A stretch of DNA of 8,839 bases from Synergistaceae bacterium (GTDB taxonomy: Bacteria; Synergistota; Synergistia; Synergistales; Aminobacteriaceae), in NCBI GenBank assembly GCA_012523155.1, contig JAAYJB010000458.1:1-8839 (forward strand), in the 5' to 3' direction. Of the stretch, positions 6,732 to 8,839 are shown piece by piece. The notes under the pieces are model-generated. The model did not search any database, was not told the DNA's origin, and saw nothing but the letters and a program-made list of their open reading frames with translations. The translations under genes and the position numbers were made by a program. Numbering within the stretch: position 1 is the stretch's first letter; every line of letters starts with the position of its first letter.

Positions 6732-7358
6732 ATGGGGACAAAAAAGATGCGAACAGAAGACCGGCGGGAACAGATCCTTGACGCAGCCCTTGAAATAGGG
6801 GGCAGAAACGGCCTTCAGGCAATGAATATAGGCGACATCGCCGATCGGATAGGCTTGGTGCCTTCAGCAGTGTACCGCCACTTCGACGGCCGGGAGGATC
6901 TTGTCGATGCTCTCATAGAGAGAACGGGATCCCGTATCCTTGAGAATATCCGCCTTGTCTCCAGGCACAAAGAAGATATTCTTCACCAGCTTGGATGTCT
7001 TTTTCGGCTTCATCTTCACCTGATCCGCACCAATCCGGCGGTGATGCAGATCATCTTCTCCGACGAGGTAGTCTTCGGAGGGGAAAAACGCCAGGGTCTT
7101 ATTCGCCGCATAACCGCAGAATACAGGAACGAACTCGCTTCCCTGGTGGAAAAAGGGAAAGACGCCGGAGCCGTCAAACCTTTCATTGATCCCTTTGGTG
7201 CGGCATTCTCCATGATCAGTCTTCTCCAAGGAGTGGGGACCGCGCTCAAAATGGAGGGGAGCAGAAAGGAAATTTTCGCCATGGCCGGTTCGGCGTGGTA
7301 TATTTTCGAATCCGGAATCGCCATGTACCAGTCATCCGTAAGGAGAAAAATTCTCTGA
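6732..7358 (+). CDS. TetR/AcrR-family transcriptional regulator
   Basis: A 208-residue protein of normal length for the family. Residues 9-57 are the TetR N-terminal DNA-binding domain: RREQILDAAL (helix 1), GDIADRIG (helix 2 of the HTH), PSAVYRHF (recognition helix, 44-51) and REDLVDAL (helix 4). The rest is the all-helical ligand-binding and dimer domain, which is too variable to reveal the ligand. The ATG at 6732 is chosen because GAGGTG lies about 7 bases upstream; the in-frame TTG at 6717 lacks a site, and the ATG at 6747 would be within helix 1's approach. The product probably represses its own gene through the palindrome at 6694-6709, and perhaps the divergent DUF2330-like gene. Kynureninase lies 163 bases downstream on the same strand with its own promoter, so joint control is possible but not shown. 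Confidence 0.92.
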   Translation: MGTKKMRTEDRREQILDAALEIGGRNGLQAMNIGDIADRIGLVPSAVYRHFDGREDLVDALIERTGSRILENIRLVSRHKEDILHQLGCLFRLHLHLIRTNPAVMQIIFSDEVVFGGEKRQGLIRRITAEYRNELASLVEKGKDAGAVKPFIDPFGAAFSMISLLQGVGTALKMEGSRKEIFAMAGSAWYIFESGIAMYQSSVRRKIL

Positions 7359-7449
7359 CCGCAGCGCAGGCTCTCCCGGGCTTTTTGCAGCCCTGCTCTT
7401 CACTCCCCTGCAGATGCTCCATAAACACCTGAGTAACGGGGGTTTTCTT

Positions 7450-7479
7450 TTGTCGAAGAGAACACCGTTGTGGTATTCT
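7450..7479 (+). promoter_or_regulatory. Candidate extended -10 promoter of kynU
   Basis: TTGTCG (7450-7455), an 18-base spacer ending in TGTGG, and TATTCT (7474-7479) form an extended -10 promoter. The start would be near 7486. That is too close to the ATG at 7495 for normal initiation and fits the ATG at 7522, with a leader of about 36 bases. The TGTGGTAT core is the same as that before the MFS gene. Confidence 0.45.
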
Positions 7480-7521
7480 CAACCAATACACATTATGAAA
7501 CGGAAAGGATGTGCCCCTCTC

Positions 7522-8811
7522 ATGGAAGACCGGTTCCTGAAATACAGCACCCTTGCAAAGCAAATGGACAGGTGGGATTCCCTCAAATCATTCAGGGATC
7601 TTTTTCATATTCCTCCCGCAACGGTCTACATGGACGGCAACTCCCTCGGCCTGCCGCCGAAGGCTGCGGGCCAGGCCCTGGAAAAAGCCTTCGGAGAGTG
7701 GAAAGACATGGCCATAGGAGGCTGGATGGCAGGATCGCCACCGTGGTTCCACCTCGCGGAGGAACTGGGCAGGAAAATGGCGCCCATGATGGGAGCATCC
7801 GCCGATGAAGTGGTGATGTCAGGCTCAACGACGATCAATCTTCATGCCCTGGTGAGCACTTTTTATCAGCCGTCGGGAATCCGGACAAAGATAGTGGCGG
7901 ACGAGCTGAACTTCCCTTCCGACATTTATGCTCTGGAAAGCCAGATCCGGCTGAAGGGGCTCGACCCGAAGAAGAACCTCGTGCTCGTAAATTCACGGGA
8001 CTGCAGAAGCCTGAACGAGGAAGACATTGCCGCAGCTTTTGACGACACGGTAGCACTTGCCCTTCTGCCGGGAGTCCTGTACCGAAGCGGGCAGCTCCTG
8101 GACATGGAGATGCTCGTCAGGGAGGCCCATCAAAGAGACATCGTCATCGGCTTCGACTGCGCCCACTCGGCGGGAGCGGTACCTCACCGCCTCTCGGAAT
8201 GGGATGCGGACTTCGCATTCTGGTGCAGCTACAAGTACCTCAACGGAGGGCCCGGGAGCCCGGCGTTTCTGTATGTCAACAGGAAGCACTTTTCCCGTCT
8301 GCCCGGACTTGCAGGATGGTTCGGATACGACAAGTCCCGACAGTTCGACATGTCCCTGGAATTCCATTCTGCCGGCACTGCCGGAGGATGGCAGATCGGC
8401 ACTCCCCCGGTCCTTTCGGCCTCGACGCTACTCCCCTCGCTCGAAATTTTCGCGAACGCCGGCATTGAGATGCTGCGGAGAAAATCCCTCGCGCTGACTT
8501 CATTTCTTATGGATATTATCGATGGATCCCTGTCGCAGCAACCATACTTCTATTCCATAGGAACACCCAGGGACGAGGTCCGCAGGGGAGGACACGTGGC
8601 CGTGGAACATGAGGAAGCCTGGAGGATATGCCAGGCCCTGAAAAAAAGAAAGATCATCCCCGACTTCCGTCCTCCAAGGGTGATCAGGCTCGCTCCCACT
8701 GCGCTCTACTCTTCTTTCGGGGATATTATCGCTGTTGCCGAAGCACTGAAGGAGATCATCGACGTCAGGGAATACGAAAAGTTCTCACCCGAACGGGACG
8801 CCGTCTCCTAG
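7522..8811 (+). CDS. kynU: Kynureninase (PLP-dependent L-kynurenine hydrolase)
   Basis: A 429-residue cytosolic enzyme, the usual length, that cleaves L-kynurenine to anthranilate and L-alanine using PLP. Visible landmarks are YMDGNSLG (36-43), T103-T104 for phosphate contact, F131-P-S-D134, D212 with H215 (GFDCAHSAGA), Y237-K238 as the PLP Schiff-base pair (CSYKYLNGG), W266 in GWFG, and R389 in VIRLAPTALY for the substrate carboxylate. Spacing from D212 to K238 equals that in human kynureninase (250 to 276). W68 and G293-T294 stand where the human enzyme has His102 and Ser332-Asn333; Trp/Gly-Thr is the bacterial set that favours kynurenine over 3-hydroxykynurenine. ATG 7522 is preferred, though its AAAGGA is 12 bases away. 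ATGs at 7495 and 7414 have no ribosome site, and 7414 lies upstream of the promoter. No other kynurenine-pathway gene is in view. Confidence 0.92.
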   Translation: MEDRFLKYSTLAKQMDRWDSLKSFRDLFHIPPATVYMDGNSLGLPPKAAGQALEKAFGEWKDMAIGGWMAGSPPWFHLAEELGRKMAPMMGASADEVVMSGSTTINLHALVSTFYQPSGIRTKIVADELNFPSDIYALESQIRLKGLDPKKNLVLVNSRDCRSLNEEDIAAAFDDTVALALLPGVLYRSGQLLDMEMLVREAHQRDIVIGFDCAHSAGAVPHRLSEWDADFAFWCSYKYLNGGPGSPAFLYVNRKHFSRLPGLAGWFGYDKSRQFDMSLEFHSAGTAGGWQIGTPPVLSASTLLPSLEIFANAGIEMLRRKSLALTSFLMDIIDGSLSQQPYFYSIGTPRDEVRRGGHVAVEHEEAWRICQALKKRKIIPDFRPPRVIRLAPTALYSSFGDIIAVAEALKEIIDVREYEKFSPERDAVS

Positions 8812-8816
8812 GGTCT

Positions 8817-8839
8817 CTTCGGACCTCCTCCGACGGAAG
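8817..8839 (+). terminator. Possible terminator stem after kynU, cut by the window edge
   Basis: TCGGA (8819-8823) pairs with TCCGA (8829-8833) around the loop CCTCC, and CTTC at 8817-8820 is mirrored by GAAG at 8836-8839. It begins six bases after the kynU stop. No T-tract is visible because the window ends here, so this is only a suggestion. Confidence 0.25.

Noticed and set aside
7378..7393. GGGCT/AGCCC hairpin after the TetR gene
   Set aside because: The T-run is in the loop and no T-tract follows the stem, so it does not look like a terminator. The 163-base gap otherwise holds only the kynU promoter and leader.
7414..7521. Longer start for kynureninase
   Set aside because: The added residues have no family match, ATG 7414 lies upstream of the predicted promoter and neither upstream ATG has a ribosome site. 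The usual family length is reached from 7522.
1..8839. CRISPR arrays, tRNA or rRNA genes, insertion sequences, phage genes
   Set aside because: Reading both strands showed no regularly spaced repeats, no tRNA-like cloverleaf arms and no transposase or phage motifs. Coding density is normal throughout, and no gene-free stretch exceeds about 165 bases.

Overview
The window carries six genes and five plausible promoter or terminator regions, with no RNA genes, insertion sequences or CRISPR. Base composition is moderately GC-rich and ribosome sites are mostly strong. Several products have Sec-type signal peptides, which fits a diderm bacterium. The mix of a stand-alone molybdopterin enzyme, an MFS carrier of the oxalate/formate-antiporter style and an amino-acid-degrading kynureninase would suit an anaerobic amino-acid fermenter. 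Synergistota is my best guess, but it rests on general resemblance and not on a marker gene.

Left part (1-3851, minus strand): an apparent operon read right to left. It contains a cytoplasmic molybdopterin/[4Fe-4S] oxidoreductase (mopB-type), an exported protein made of ten perfectly phased TPRs, and an exported unrecognised protein with a charged helical C-terminus that runs off the left edge. The gaps between these genes are 33 and 18 bases, each holding a ribosome site.

Middle (3852-5380): a divergent promoter region with a perfect 9-bp inverted repeat whose arms fall inside the two opposing promoters. It is followed by an MFS transporter on the plus strand and a hairpin that probably stops transcription from both sides.

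Right part (5381-8811): an exported DUF2330-like protein (minus strand) sits opposite a TetR-family regulator (plus strand). Their shared intergenic region has good promoters in both directions, and a GTGAATTCAC palindrome sits on the tetR -10. Downstream on the plus strand is kynureninase, with its own extended -10 promoter. Its active-site residues match the bacterial, kynurenine-preferring type.

The most interesting points are the molybdoenzyme operon that pairs a cytoplasmic enzyme with two exported proteins of unknown role, the paired-arm operator between mopB and the MFS gene, and a lone kynureninase in what looks like an anaerobe. No gene stretch is clearly a new system. The exported TPR / charged-helix pair and the DUF2330-like / TetR pair are the least explained.
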